This document shows, in pieces, positions 11,328 through 23,000 of a stretch of DNA of 64,000 nt. Each line of letters starts with the position of its first letter. Position 1 is the stretch's first letter. The stretch is from positions 59,873-123,872 of the forward strand of contig FWCC01000343.1 in the NCBI GenBank assembly GCA_900169235.1, written 5' to 3'. The position numbers and the translations under genes were made by a program. The notes under the pieces were generated by a model. It ran no database searches, was not told the DNA's origin, and saw only the letters and a list, made by a program, of their open reading frames with translations. The DNA comes from Zarea fungicola. Taxonomy: Eukaryota; Ascomycota; Sordariomycetes; Hypocreales; Cordycipitaceae.

Positions 11328-14300
11328 TCACTGGCCAATTGGCTTGTTAATATGCTGCAGAAGCAGCGCCAATACTTTCTTGCCACGTTCCGAATTTTTC
11401 GCTGCGGCCTTTGCTACCTCATCTGTAATAGCAGTAATCTCGTATCCTCGCTGTTTAAGAAGCAGCGCTATTATTTCATCACCAATACCCCAATTTCCCG
11501 CTGCAGCCTGTACTACTGTATCTGTAATGGTAATCTCATCCCCGCGCTCTTTAAGGAGTAATGCTATTATCTCCTTGCCACTTTCCTCATTTTCCGCTGC
11601 AGCCTTCATCACTTCCTCTGTAATGGTAATCTCATCCCCGCGCTCTCTAAGGAGTAATGCTATTATTTCCTTGCCACTTTCCTCATTTCCCGCTGCAGCC
11701 TCCACCACTTCGTCTGTAATAGTTATTTCATCTCCTCGCTGCTCAAGAAGCAGCGCCAGCACTTCATTACCGGCTGTTTCATTTTTCGCTGCAGCCTGTA
11801 CTACCTTATCTGTAATAGTAGTAATTTTGCCTCTTTGCTTCTTGAGAAGTAGCGCCATTACTTCCTTACCGCTTCGCTCATTTTTCGCTGCAGCGTTTAC
11901 CACTTTATCCGTGATAATAATTTCATCTCCTCGCTTCTCAAGAAGTAGTGCCATTATTTCCTTGCCACATCGCTCATTTTTCGCTGCAGCCTTTAAAACG
12001 TTCTCCGTGATAGTGATTTTATCTCCTCGCTGCTCAAGAAGCAGCGTTATTAATTCCTTTCCACTTCGCACATTTTTCGCTGCAGCCTTTAACACTTTCT
12101 CTGTGATGGTGATTTCATCTCCTCGCTTCTCAAGAAGTAATGCCATTACTTCCTTCCCACTTACCACATTTTTTACAGCAGCCCTAACTACTTCGTCTGT
12201 GATGGTGATTTCATCTCCTCGCAGCTCAAGAAGCAAGGCTAGTACTTCCGTGCCATACCAATTTTCCGCTGCAGCCCTCACTACTTCGTCTGTGATAGTG
12301 ACTTCATATCCACGCTTCTCAAGCAGCAGCGCTATTACTTCTTTGCCACTCGCTGAATTTCTCGCCGCAGCTAGTGTCACGTCTCTGGTTACTATCGCTC
12401 CCAGATCTAGCAGGACGCGTACAACACTTGGATCCTCTGACGCAGCGTACTTCTCTGACACGGCGTACTCTAGAGGTGTTGCGCCTGAGGCATCAGCTAG
12501 TTGTATTAACCCTCCTGTCAAATTATACGAACGACAAACATGCTCCGCTAAAGCTGGAATGCGCCATCTTGCAGCTACATGAAAAACGGAGAAATTTTGT
12601 GGAGGATCGTTGGACCTATAGCTGAAACCATGGTGACGATATTCTGCTAGCCAAGACTCTCGACATGGTGAGTCAATTTTGAAGAATTCCTCTTCCGATG
12701 CTCTGACCTCGAATCTCGACTGCGCCTTGTGCGCATGATTGGGCCACTCTCGAATTGCGTAGTCCAAGAAGTGACTAGCTCTAGTTGTGTGCTTTCTGTC
12801 ACTGGACTTCTCAACAAAGTGATTGATACAGCGATAGGCGAGAAGAGCATGTGCTTCGAGCTCGCAGAAACTTGCCTTCTCACTAGCCTTCATCAAATAG
12901 TCCTTCACGGACTTGTGTAATAACAAGACTTCTTCGTCTTGAATGACAACCATTAGACGGCATGACTCAATGTGTTCACGTGTGTACTGAAGACGAGTCT
13001 CTTCATCCGATTCGTCTGTATGGAGTTGGCAAGCTTCAGAGAGCTCCAACAGGGATAAAGGGCGCAAAGACACAGCGACGAAGCGCAAGATTAGTTGAAT
13101 TTTCTTGGCATCAGCCATCTCTTGTTCAAAGGCTGTGTCGAGAAGTTTTTCATAAAGTGAATAAAGGCCTTTTGGCAACGTCATCAAGTATGAGACCGCT
13201 TTGTTTGACGGGATGCCTTCGAGCCCGTTGCAAGCTATGCCGATCCAGAGAAATGTTCCCTCAGCTCTGTCTCTGAGGGTATCACTGACTAGACTTGCAG
13301 TCGTGGCCGTGTAACCCTTCGTCTCCCTAAGCCGTTTCATTCTTTCTTCAATAAATATATCAATATCCTGCTCTGAGTTGGGAAATGTCGCTAAATCCCT
13401 ATTCGCGAATACTTTTAAACGTTCGCGAATCTCTGCATACGGTCGACTGGTGAGCAATATGCGGACATTGGGCGGAGTATCGGGGTTCTGATAAGTTATT
13501 TTGAGCTGCTGCAGCAGCATAGTTTGCGACTCCTCATCGCATTCATCGAGTGCATCAATAATACAGTATTTTGTGCCGGTTTCCTGATCCGCCGCGGCAG
13601 CCATGAATATTGACCATAGAGTATCGAATGATTCGAATAGCTTCACCTTCCGCCGGTTGTACTCTGGCAAGACGTAGCTAAGAAGCTGCTGGTGTTGCTT
13701 GATAAGTTGGTAGAGAAGACCTCTGATGACTGAGGTGGCGGTCTTTCGTGTATCGAAGGATGAGTCACAGAAGAAATACGCCAATGTGCTTCCGCCCTTA
13801 GCAGAGAAAGCCTTGGGCAACTCCTCCGTAAGAAATATTGCCATGGTGGATTTGCCCGTTCCAGGATTCCCGTGGAGCCACAGAACTTGGCTGGCCTGGG
13901 TCTCCGAGCTTCCAGTTTGAGGGGAACCAAGCCAAGTAGCGATCTCGTCTGTGCCGAGAATCCATTCACAGGTTCCTTCGGCAGGCTCACCTTTCTTGCG
14001 TTTCAACGCGTCTCTGTCGTCTTGCGGGTCTGTAACAAAGAGTTCTGAGAGACAAGAACTACCGGCCGCTTGAAAAGATGAACGAGTTAGTTGGCGCTAT
14101 ATGGCAATTGTATTGAACTTGGTGCTACTTTCCCATACCATGTTGTGTAACTGAACCATAATATACATTATTGTATGTATTTTGTGCAGATTGTGCTAGA
14201 TGCAGACATTGTTAGCTCTGTTAACGTAAAGAAATGGTGCAAGTGAAGGCTTTGCAGCGCATTTCGTAAAGATACGACGTCCAACAACCTACCAAATCGT

Positions 14301-15840
14301 GCCTCGACCACTCTTGGAGCGCTCTTCTCAAAATCTTTCAATTTGTCTCGTGCGCTCGTATATCCTTTTTCGTTTCTCGAATCAAATTTCACCATCATAG
14401 AGTGATCAGATTGAAGGGGAATCTTTTCTTCTACTGAGTCTGGGAGTTCCAGAAGGGCCGAGTCTTTGTTTACGGATGTGAGAAAGGCACCTGTCCGCTC
14501 CCATCTACCGTTTTCTTTGTCCTATTGTAAGCTGTTAGTCTCCTTCAAGTACATTATCTGAGTCAAGCTTTCATACAAACTCAAGCTGTCTGGTTTGTTG
14601 CATCTCATAGAAGCTCACTATCTTCCTGTCACGAATAAGGTTTTTGAAGTCAACCAATTGCGACGCCAGCAGGTCCGACTTGTTGCGAATCTGTTCCAGT
14701 AGTTCACCCCGCGGATGGCTGTTGTCCCCAGCCAGCATCTGCTGGATATTATCTACCACCAGCCCTTTGTGAGGAATACCAAAAAGAAGCATCCCGTACG
14801 TAGCCCTATGAAGGGTTGCTGTGGTTGGATGGTCGGCTTCATTTGTCTGCACCGCCTTGACAAGGCACTATGATCATGTTCAGCGGCTGTCAAAATTTGA
14901 AGTTGAGCGAGGCAACCTACTTGAGCAAGTACAAGACCACCGAAGCTATGTGCGATAAAAAAAAGTGGTCGCCGTCTCAGCTAAGCGTTGTAAAAATTAG
15001 TTACCAAGGCCATATACTATATCGTTTTAGCACTCACCTCGTCCGTGTTGCGAATCTTTTTGAGTTCCTCCAACATCTCACGGCCGTAATCCATGATTGT
15101 ATCAATACCATGGCTGGAAAGCTTCGAGTTGTATCCGTAGATCATGGTCCGGCAGTTTGGCAGGTCCTTTGCCAGGAAGTGGCGCAGCCACATTCGGCCA
15201 AGGTTTCCCTTACCCCTCCACGAGCCATACGCGTGTCCATCCAGGCCGGTGATCGCAATTATGCTTAGAAGTGGTAAATTAGCATGAGGCAATGAGTAGT
15301 CAGACGGGACATTCTGTGTTGAATTGTGGCTCACTCTGCTGTAATTGGGTTTTCGGGACTCGGCGTGTAAAGCTGTGTGAATCCGAAAAAGTGCCGGTCA
15401 AAGCTGTAATCCATGTCGCCAACCTGGACCTGCCAGTGCCCAAGCGGATTAGATAGGAAGTCTGGGACTTTACTGCTGAACTCCACGAGTGCAAGTCTCT
15501 CCTGCTCTTCGGAGCAAGACGGCAGGATGGTAATGGTCGGCGTTGGGTTTTGTTTTTCTTTCCTCAGAAACTCGTTGATGATCGACGTTTCTTGTTCCTT
15601 TTCTTGTCCCAGTAGCTTTTTGATGGCTTTATTGACAAGATCGTTCAAATCATCGTCGCTAGATGCTGGAAGGCCAGTTACGCGGAAAACAGGCCGATCA
15701 TGCTTGATGGTTTGATGTGGCCATTTCCACCTTGACCGTGCATATATGAGTGTGACAAGTAGCACAGAACATAAGGTGAAGATGTTCCAAAATAGTCCAA
15801 GCGACGGAATAAGTGCCCCGGAGAGGAACCGCGAAAGCAT
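11328..15840 (-). CDS. NLR-type protein: TM anchor, SesB-like hydrolase, NACHT, tandem repeats
   Basis: Six exons (15840-15335, 15263-15038, 14980-14921, 14855-14577, 14521-14293, 14068-11328) keep frame and give 1346 residues. Residues about 8-33 form a hydrophobic membrane-spanning segment. An alpha/beta-hydrolase SesB-like domain follows (AITGLDGHAYGSW; nucleophile Ser256 in AHSFGG). The NACHT NTPase has a Walker A GNPGTGKS (Lys506) and a Walker B CIIDALDE (Asp605). One ankyrin-like unit precedes eleven repeats of about 32 residues (pattern ITITDEVVxAAAKN...GKEVMALLLEKRGDE) from about residue 990 to the end. Fungal NLRs of this plan act in heterokaryon incompatibility or pathogen-type recognition, with the N-terminal domain as effector and repeats as sensor. 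Intron 5 (14069-14292) is long for this locus at 224 bp. The repeats are so alike that unequal crossing-over or conversion is likely. Confidence 0.88.
11370..12390 (-). repeat. eleven tandem ~96-bp coding repeats of the NLR
   Basis: Units of about 96 bp recur in frame. On the plus strand each shows a variant of ctcatcccc/tctcctcgc, then ctcaagaag, then gccattacttccttgcc, then ttttcgctgcagcc. Differences concentrate at a few codons, mostly residues around the AAAKN turn (KNVRSG, KNERCG, ENEESG, GNWGIG). Two units (6 and 10) carry an extra residue near the RGDE end. The periodicity also creates a long but meaningless open frame on the opposite strand. Confidence 0.85.
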
Positions 15841-17254
15841 GCTGTGCAGCCTTGGTTGATACCTCGTCGACTATGTTGAGCAACAGGGTATCTACGCTAC
15901 CTAGTGTTGTTCGGGCTAGCAACAGTCCAGATATGGTCTACTCACATATATTCCCCCTCTTGGACACGATGGGTTGAAAGCAACAAAAAAAAACGCACTA
16001 TAGAGCCAAAAGAAATCAAAAACTTCCCAAGACGTTAGGCAGGTATCCGTCGATGCGTGAGAGATCAGACCGGACGGTTTGTAGTGTGGTTCACATTGCG
16101 CTATTGGCATGTAGGTAAAAAAAGTGAAAAGATAGCAGACGGATCGGTCCTGCTTCTGCCCTTCATTTCAGCTCCTCCAGCGCAGGATCCTGCAGTAATC
16201 CCGTCACCTGGCCCATAAGTTCGACGGTATTGGGCAAAAACACACTGCAGCCACACTCGATAATGTGGTGTTAACCCGATTGTGCCCCTCACCTGACCGT
16301 ATCCATGGCCAGAAAGAACCCCTCACTTGAGGCAGCTTACAGGGGCCTGGTTATGCTATGTGAGGCAGTCAACATATCAGGCTTGGGTAGCTGTTTTGGA
16401 ACTCAAATGTCGTTCAGCTCAAGCGGGGGTTCTGCAACACACATGAGAGTTTATTACTACCCAGGCTGCATATAACTAGCGCGATGGTGGGCGAGTGATT
16501 CCCACACTGTCATCCGAATCGCTACCTCTAAAAATGCCTTAAATTTAATTTGAAAACTCCTCTCTCCTGGAGAAGAAAGTCAATGCAAATTATTTTTAGT
16601 TAAGAAGTTATAGTTAGCTATAGTAAAGTGGTTATAGCAGTGTGGGTGATCGGATGCGTGGCGTGATCTCATGGGAGTGGCCTACTTCCAGCACTACATA
16701 GATACAGAACGACAAATATTTCAAGGTGCTGCAGGCTGGCTACGATAGGTGGATAACGTGGATTTGGATGTATCAACTGAGTATTTCCTACTTTGAGTAT
16801 ATTTCTGATGAGTCTTGTGTACGGATAAACTCAATATGACCACCAATATGGTCTCAAAAAGGCAAGACACATAGAAGGTGGTGGAGTTTTACTTCTCAAT
16901 TTATGCACAACAGCAGCCTGGAGGCACCTGTGTCAAGCCACTGTGAAGGTAGTACTCGGGTACAGTTGTGTGACGCTGTCTCTTCTCTCTCCCCCCAATT
17001 CTTTTGTTTCCCACTCCAGGAAGATCTGCAACCAGAGACAGCCTCACTTGTGCAGGAGGACGCGCGACAGGGCGGGGTAAGCGTGCATCGATGAGGTGGA
17101 AAGGACTGACGTAAGGCGCAAAATTGATCCGCTATCACTGTGCCGAACATTGCTCAGTGACTCGGATGTCCCTCCTCTGATCAGCAGCGGCCCGGTCCGA
17201 ACCAGCTAACTAGGCCAAGAATCCTTGCTGCCTGTTTCAATCAGGACGTGAAGG
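15841..17254. other. intergenic, AT-rich, no gene seen
   Basis: No convincing frame. The stretch 16540-16640 is strongly AT-rich. Presumably it includes the NLR promoter (left end) and ends in the duplicated PKS 3' flank described below. Confidence 0.5.
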
Positions 17255-17690
17255 CGAGCCACCTACCGCGCTGCTGTCCACGTCCTCTCTGCATCCTCAG
17301 CTCAGTGTCTACAGATGGCCACGTGCATTTCACTGCACAAAAGTAATAACAATGTAGTATATGATGATGAAAGTATCTTATTCCAAAAAAGAATAACTGA
17401 GACGAAAATGTATGCAAAAAATGAGAAGCAGGCTGTGGTAAGGGGCCGACAGACAAAAAAAGCGAACTGAACTATGCTAAACTGAAAAAAAGGAAAAGAT
17501 CTACTAAAATGAGAAATAAATGAACGTTAGAATACTCCAACACTGACAGCGTTACTGCAATATTTGAACCCTCTCATATCTCTGGATATCTGAGATCGCG
17601 TACTACACAGTCACCTCGGCACTCGCGACCATGTAGGCGCTCTTGGCCACAGCGTCCATAACCAGAGCAGAGAGCGAGGCACTCTCTGTC
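17255..17690 (-). repeat. duplicated 3' end and flank of the HR-PKS, displaced copy
   Basis: The last 26 codons plus about 350 bp of downstream sequence of the HR-PKS (about 19625-20000) recur here in diverged form. The coding part is nearly unchanged (24 of 26 residues identical). The flank keeps blocks such as cagtgtct-cagatggccacg-gcatt, gagacgaaa, aaaaaa-cgaac-gaacta and ctgacag-gt. This copy now supplies the stop codon and 3' flank of the T5orf172 gene. Confidence 0.8.
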
Positions 17691-19219
17691 TTATCCTCCA
17701 ACGACAAACCCTGCATAGACTGGTCAATACCATCAAAATCCGCGCCGTGGCCTTCTTTCAAGCTCCAAGTCAGTACTTTCTGTGGCTGGCATGACTCTTC
17801 ACCCGCCTTCAACGGTGTAACCACATATGGTTCGGTTGCTGTCCATCTCGACCACTTTTGGATAATGGCAATGGCGTGGCTTAATTCGATCTCAAACCAC
17901 TCCTTATGCTGGACCAGACAACCGGTACAGTTTATTCTCACATTCCTAGGAGCAAGCTCGAAATGACAGAGCGCCTCGACCTGGTGGGGATGCCGGACCT
18001 TTGCCATATCTACAGGAAGGGGATAGATGGGCACAACCTCCCTGTTACAGTCAAACTGCCACTCTTCATGTCGCTTATCCGTGGTGCGCAATGTGTATCC
18101 AATCTTGACTAGCTTTTCGTTTCCTTTTACCATGTAGGCGTAGACGTAGCCCTCATGGCGGTCTATTTGCTCCTTGAAAGGAGAGGATGCTTTTTCCGTA
18201 ATTTTGGCAATTGATACAGATGGCCGATTACTTAACCTGAGACATCTATTAGGAATAGCAAAGGGGCTATCGTCGTATTTTATTGGCCAATATTTTGCTG
18301 GATCTATTGCGTCCACTGTTTGACTGCTAGACCCAGATTCCTCCTTACTAGCGCAAATGGTACGTGAGGCCGCGGGCGTTCTATTCTTGGTGGATTTCGT
18401 GGGTGTTGGAAGAGCTTCTGGAACATGGTCCCCATGATCGTCGCCATACGGAGGTGAAGGCGTTCCCCGAGACAGATGCGCTCGAAGAATCTGTGATATC
18501 CTAGAACTCCATTGCTCTATGAGGGCCTGTGCATCGCCCTGGTGGTCTTGACAAAGGGCATTGTATGCAAGAACGCGAAGCAAGTAGTGAACCTCTTCAG
18601 ACTGACTAAGCGGTTCATCTCTGTTGGAAGAGGTTGCCACCGCGGCCCCGATTCGATCCACAGTCTTTGAATAGTTTTGTACGCGTTGCCCTCCTCTATT
18701 CTCACAAGGTTTCTTGAGGTCCTTGGCCATGCATTGCCTATCATTTTGACATAGGCCGCTCCGGACGTGCTCCGACGCCTGAATTTGAGGCCGAGATGCC
18801 TGAATAATAGGCAACCATCCTTCAATAGTGGCATCGCGGAATTTATTGTGACTTCGACAATGTGAGAACTTGGCTAAAGACTCCAGTAGGGAAGCATGTT
18901 CCTCTGGAGTTGCGATCAATACGTCCCGCAGCAGTGAGCTAATCTTTGTCCGATTGGCCTTCACGACGGAATTTCTGCACAATTCATGCGTTGCCGTTGT
19001 GGCCGGACAGTTCCATCTGTAGAATCTGTAGATCCCGAGCTCAGATCTCAACTTATTGGCATCGACTTCCAGGATGGATGGATGATTATACAGGAGTATC
19101 CTGGCTTGTTTGTTCATAACACGTGTTGCGGAAGGAGGTGGCAACGTAATTTGCGTATCCTGGCTCGTCTCTTTGACCATAGATTCCAGGTCGGGAGCGT
19201 CCTGTCGCGTACCAGCCAT
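17603..19219 (-). CDS. T5orf172/MUG113 (GIY-YIG-like) protein with C-terminus captured from the HR-PKS
   Basis: One open frame of 538 residues from the ATG at 19219 (an in-frame ATG at 19321 would add 34). The N-terminal 250 residues are a Cys/His-containing helical region typical of fungal proteins with this domain. Residues about 357-460 form the T5orf172 module (GYVYAYMVKGNEKLVKIGYT, then RHPHQVEALCHFEL, then HKEWFEIEL), a GIY-YIG nuclease relative. The last 26 residues (513-538; [19 protein letters not shown]...) match the end of the HR-PKS acyl-carrier region at 24 of 26 positions, but the phosphopantetheine Ser motif is absent, so it is a tail fragment and not a carrier domain. The homology continues into the 3' flank. 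The cellular role is unknown. The frame is intact over its full length, so the chimera may be expressed. Confidence 0.72.
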   Translation of the reverse strand: MAGTRQDAPDLESMVKETSQDTQITLPPPSATRVMNKQARILLYNHPSILEVDANKLRSELGIYRFYRWNCPATTATHELCRNSVVKANRTKISSLLRDVLIATPEEHASLLESLAKFSHCRSHNKFRDATIEGWLPIIQASRPQIQASEHVRSGLCQNDRQCMAKDLKKPCENRGGQRVQNYSKTVDRIGAAVATSSNRDEPLSQSEEVHYLLRVLAYNALCQDHQGDAQALIEQWSSRISQILRAHLSRGTPSPPYGDDHGDHVPEALPTPTKSTKNRTPAASRTICASKEESGSSSQTVDAIDPAKYWPIKYDDSPFAIPNRCLRLSNRPSVSIAKITEKASSPFKEQIDRHEGYVYAYMVKGNEKLVKIGYTLRTTDKRHEEWQFDCNREVVPIYPLPVDMAKVRHPHQVEALCHFELAPRNVRINCTGCLVQHKEWFEIELSHAIAIIQKWSRWTATEPYVVTPLKAGEESCQPQKVLTWSLKEGHGADFDGIDQSMQGLSLEDKTESASLSALVMDAVAKSAYMVASAEVTV

Positions 19220-19428
19220 AGTACTTGAGATGCAGTATATTTCCTTAGGTGATTTTATCAAGATAGCGCGACGCCTAACACCTTTGTATTCTTTTGTATA
19301 TTGTTCAAGTATCGAAAACATGCCAAACAGTCGGCGAAAAGTGAGGCTGATGATGCAAGAAAGAGGGGCGTGGGATGGCGAATTAGAAGACGGATGCCGG
19401 GACAGCGACACACAAACAATGATGTACC

Positions 19429-19545
19429 GGACTGCAAAATGTTTCTGCAATGCACTGTTGTACTAATTTGAGGTAGAGTCTCAGTTCAACTAAAATCTAA
19501 TAAAGCTTCCCAAATACATCCTGAATCATGTCTAAGCTGCGAGTA
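19429..19545. repeat. diverged dispersed repeat, copy B
   Basis: Matches 10912-11027 nearly end to end. It lies in the promoter side of the T5orf172 gene and about 370 bp past the HR-PKS stop. Confidence 0.6.
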
Positions 19546-19624
19546 GCTTGTATTATAAACGTGATACGAGAGAGAGACCTGTGAGATCTTGCGTTGCCAG
19601 ACCCGGGAGAACAAGAAGTGAAGG

Positions 19625-20000
19625 GAGGCCACGACCCCGCACCGTTCTCTGTTGCTGGTGAGGCACGGCAACAAATGTATTCTTTGTATCCTCATCCAGT
19701 GTCTGCAGATGGCCACGCGCATTGCAGAGGGTAACAAGTCTTATTAACAGGAGAAGTATAAAAAGCAACTAAGACGAAAGACTTTAAAAAAAACGAACCG
19801 AACTACACTGAACCAAAGGAAATATTTGTAAATTTGGAAAGCTGCATCGATACATGTTAGAACATCAAACCCTGACAGTGTCGGTTCTGAATCTTTGGAT
19901 ATCGAAACCGCCGACTAAACAGCTACCTCCGCACTGGCTACCAGATAGGCGCTCTTCGCCACCGCGTCCATAACCAGAGCAGAGAGCGAGGCACTCTGTA
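19625..20000 (-). repeat. 3' end and flank of the HR-PKS, resident copy
   Basis: Source-like copy of the duplication shared with 17255-17690. The coding part 19915-19998 differs from 17603-17687 by only a few substitutions, while the non-coding flank is more diverged, which suggests constraint on the coding part or recent conversion. Confidence 0.75.
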
Positions 20001-23000
20001 GGATACTGAAGATGGAAACATCGGCGGCGACTTGAAGCATCAACATATTTCTCAGCTCAACGGCCACCAATGAATCGATGCCGTACCATGCAGGCGAATG
20101 GGCCAAGTCGACGTCGGTGACCGGGATCATGAAAATGTCGGCAAGTTTCGCAGCCATGGCGTCGCCAACCAATCTTCCGGCTTCGTCGTCGGAGCCTGCC
20201 TGCTTTAGTCGCGTTGAGAGCGGCTCGGCAGCGCCTTGAGAGCCTGACTCACCACCAGATGCCGCGTCCTTCTCGCCTAGAGCGCTTGTGGGTTGACGGT
20301 AGCGGAGGGGCAGGAAGCGTGCGTCGCGACCCATTACCGACTTGTTGGTAGGATCCCAGTGTGACCCAGGCCCCAAGTTGAGACCGAGGAGCATCTGGGG
20401 CTGCGCAAAGGGGTCAAGTATCGCAGTCCCAAGAGCGCGCGTGACGTCCTCATCGGACAGAGGCATTGACTGGCCGCCCTTGTTGACTCGTTCCAAGACG
20501 GAGCGCGATTCGGAAACGTAGCCGACGCCTTTGACCATGCCCAGGTCCAGCGCCACGGCTGGCAGCCCCATTGAGCATCGCCAGCGCGCAAAGGCATCTT
20601 GGTACGAGCCTCCCGCCGCGTAGTTGCCCTGACTGGCCCAGCCAAGCGTCGCGGACAGCGACGAGAGCATGACAAAGAAGTCCAGGCTGCCGGGCTGTGT
20701 AAAGTGCGAATGCACGTTCCATGTTGCCGCTACTTTGGGCCGGACGGCTGTCTGCCAGTCGTCGAGCGTCATGTTCTCCAGGATGGAGTCTTGCAGCACC
20801 ATGGCGCCCTGCACGACGCCTCGGATGGGCGGGAGCTTCTCGTCCGTCCTGCACCGTTCAAGGGTTCTGGCCAGATCATCTTTGTTGGACACGTCACAGC
20901 TGATGCCCACCGCACGGCAGCCAGCCTCGCGCAACCCATCTACAAGGGAGCCCGTCTTGTCCGCGTCACCGGCACTTCTAGAGAGCAAAATCAGATTTGT
21001 AGCCCCGTGGTCTGCGAACCAGTGCGCGATCGATCGACCCAGACCGCCGACACCGCCCACAATAAGGTATGATGCATCGGGCCGCAGCTTGGGAGTCGGC
21101 ACTCGCGGCAGCACCCTGACTTGTTCGTCGGGAGCGATCGATAGCACTACCTTGCCAACATGCTTTCCTGTTTGTAGGAGACGGAAGGCCTGCGACAGCT
21201 GTTGCATCGGGTATGCCGTGATGGGACTCACGGGTCCGAGAACGCCTTGGCCGACGAGACGAGCAATCTCGTTGAGGATGCGGTGCGCGTCGGGCCCGCG
21301 ATTTCGAAGAAAAGAGAGCATGTCTACTGATGTGAATGAGGCGACTCGAGAAAAGGCACCCATGGCCAGTAGACTGTTGTTTTCTAGATCACGCTTCCCA
21401 ATCTCGACGAAGTGACCGTACGGCGCGAGGATATCCATGCTGGCCTGCAGCATTGACCCTGCGGTTGAGTTCAGCACCACATCAACGCCTCGTCCCCCAG
21501 TCGCAGCCAGTATGGCCGGCGCAAAAGAAGTATCACGGCTGTTGAAGATTCGCTCCGCCGGGATGTTATACTCCCGCATAAGAAGCTCACGCTTTTCCTG
21601 TGAGCCAACAGTCACGTATACTTCAGCACCGAGGTAATCCTTTGCTAGCTTGATGGCAGCTTGTCCCACACCACCGGCCGCAGCGTGGATTAGAACCGAC
21701 TGGCCCTGGCGGAGGCGTGCTATCTCGATGAGGCTTACATAGGCTGTTGCAAATATGAGAGGAAGCGACGCAGCGTCGTTGAAGTCCATGCCAGGGGGGA
21801 TATGGGCAACGCCGTGCCAGCTGATGTGAGCACGACTTGAAAAGGACGGTCCAAGGAGCAAGGCCATGACCGCATCGCCCACTGCGAAACCCTGTGCTGC
21901 CGCCTCGGGACCTACGCGAGTTACGATGCCCGCACATTCGACACCCATGGTTGGCTCGCGCAGCTGGTCCATTGCCACCATGACGTCGCGGAAGTTTAGG
22001 CCGTACGTAGAGGGCTTAATCTCAACCTCATCGTCATCCAGATCTGCCTTGTAATTTTGGTCGTCGTCAAAGGCCAGCGTATCCAGCAGGCCAGGAACTC
22101 CAACCCGGAGGCTGAGAGGCCGCTGCTCCTGGAACAAGGGTGCCTCAGGGATAGACTCAGCTGCAAACCAGTCGGGCGTCTCAGGTGACAGCTGCTTGTT
22201 CCGCGTCACATCCCTGTAGATGCGCGGCACCAAGATTAGACCATCGCGAACGGCATACTCACGGTCGTCGGCCGCAGCCATGGACACGTTGTCTTGGCGG
22301 CCGCCGCCCAAACAATTCTTCATGATGTGGACGATGGCTGAGGCACTCGACTCTGACCAAGCCGGTTGTTTGGGATCCAAGTCCAAACTCAGGTACGCGC
22401 GGCCGACGTACTCGTTACGCATCACACGCAACAGTCCCTGTGCAAGAGCCATCTTTGGCTCTGCGCACTCAACAGCAGCGCCTCGTGTGACCCATAGAAG
22501 CCCTTTGGCATTACTTCCCAGGGCTTTGAATCCATCCAAGCCGATGGCATCGACGTCGTGGAGTAGAGGTTGTTCTGCCTCTGCAACGCAGACACACAAT
22601 TTACCGCCAAACAACTTGGTGGCACCTGCGTCCTCGAGTGTGTGTACAGCAGGCAGGCTCTTAACTCCAGTTAGTTCTGCAATAGAAGCACGCAGAGACT
22701 CGAGCCAGGCGGCAGGTGGCGGCGCCTTATTACTGATCACTACAACAACGCTGTTTTCTTGCCACGTTGTTGGCGGTGCAAGCGCCGTCGACACCAAGTT
22801 GCTGACTGAGTACATATCCTCATGAGACTCGTAGTCGCGGAGCTCTACGTCGATGCCGCTGAAGCCAGTGCTTGTGAGAACTCGTTGCCACATGGGAAGC
22901 GACACGGTCGGGCTGGCCACGCGCTCGGGCTCTTCGCTGAGCCACCATCCGGGGACAAGACCAAAGATAAACTGCAGGTCAAGCTGGTCCTTGGTCGTCT

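Noticed and set aside
11272..12582. 436-residue open frame on the plus strand
   Set aside because: It is the antisense of the 96-bp coding repeats of the NLR; its low-complexity Ser/Ala pattern is a shadow of the periodicity.
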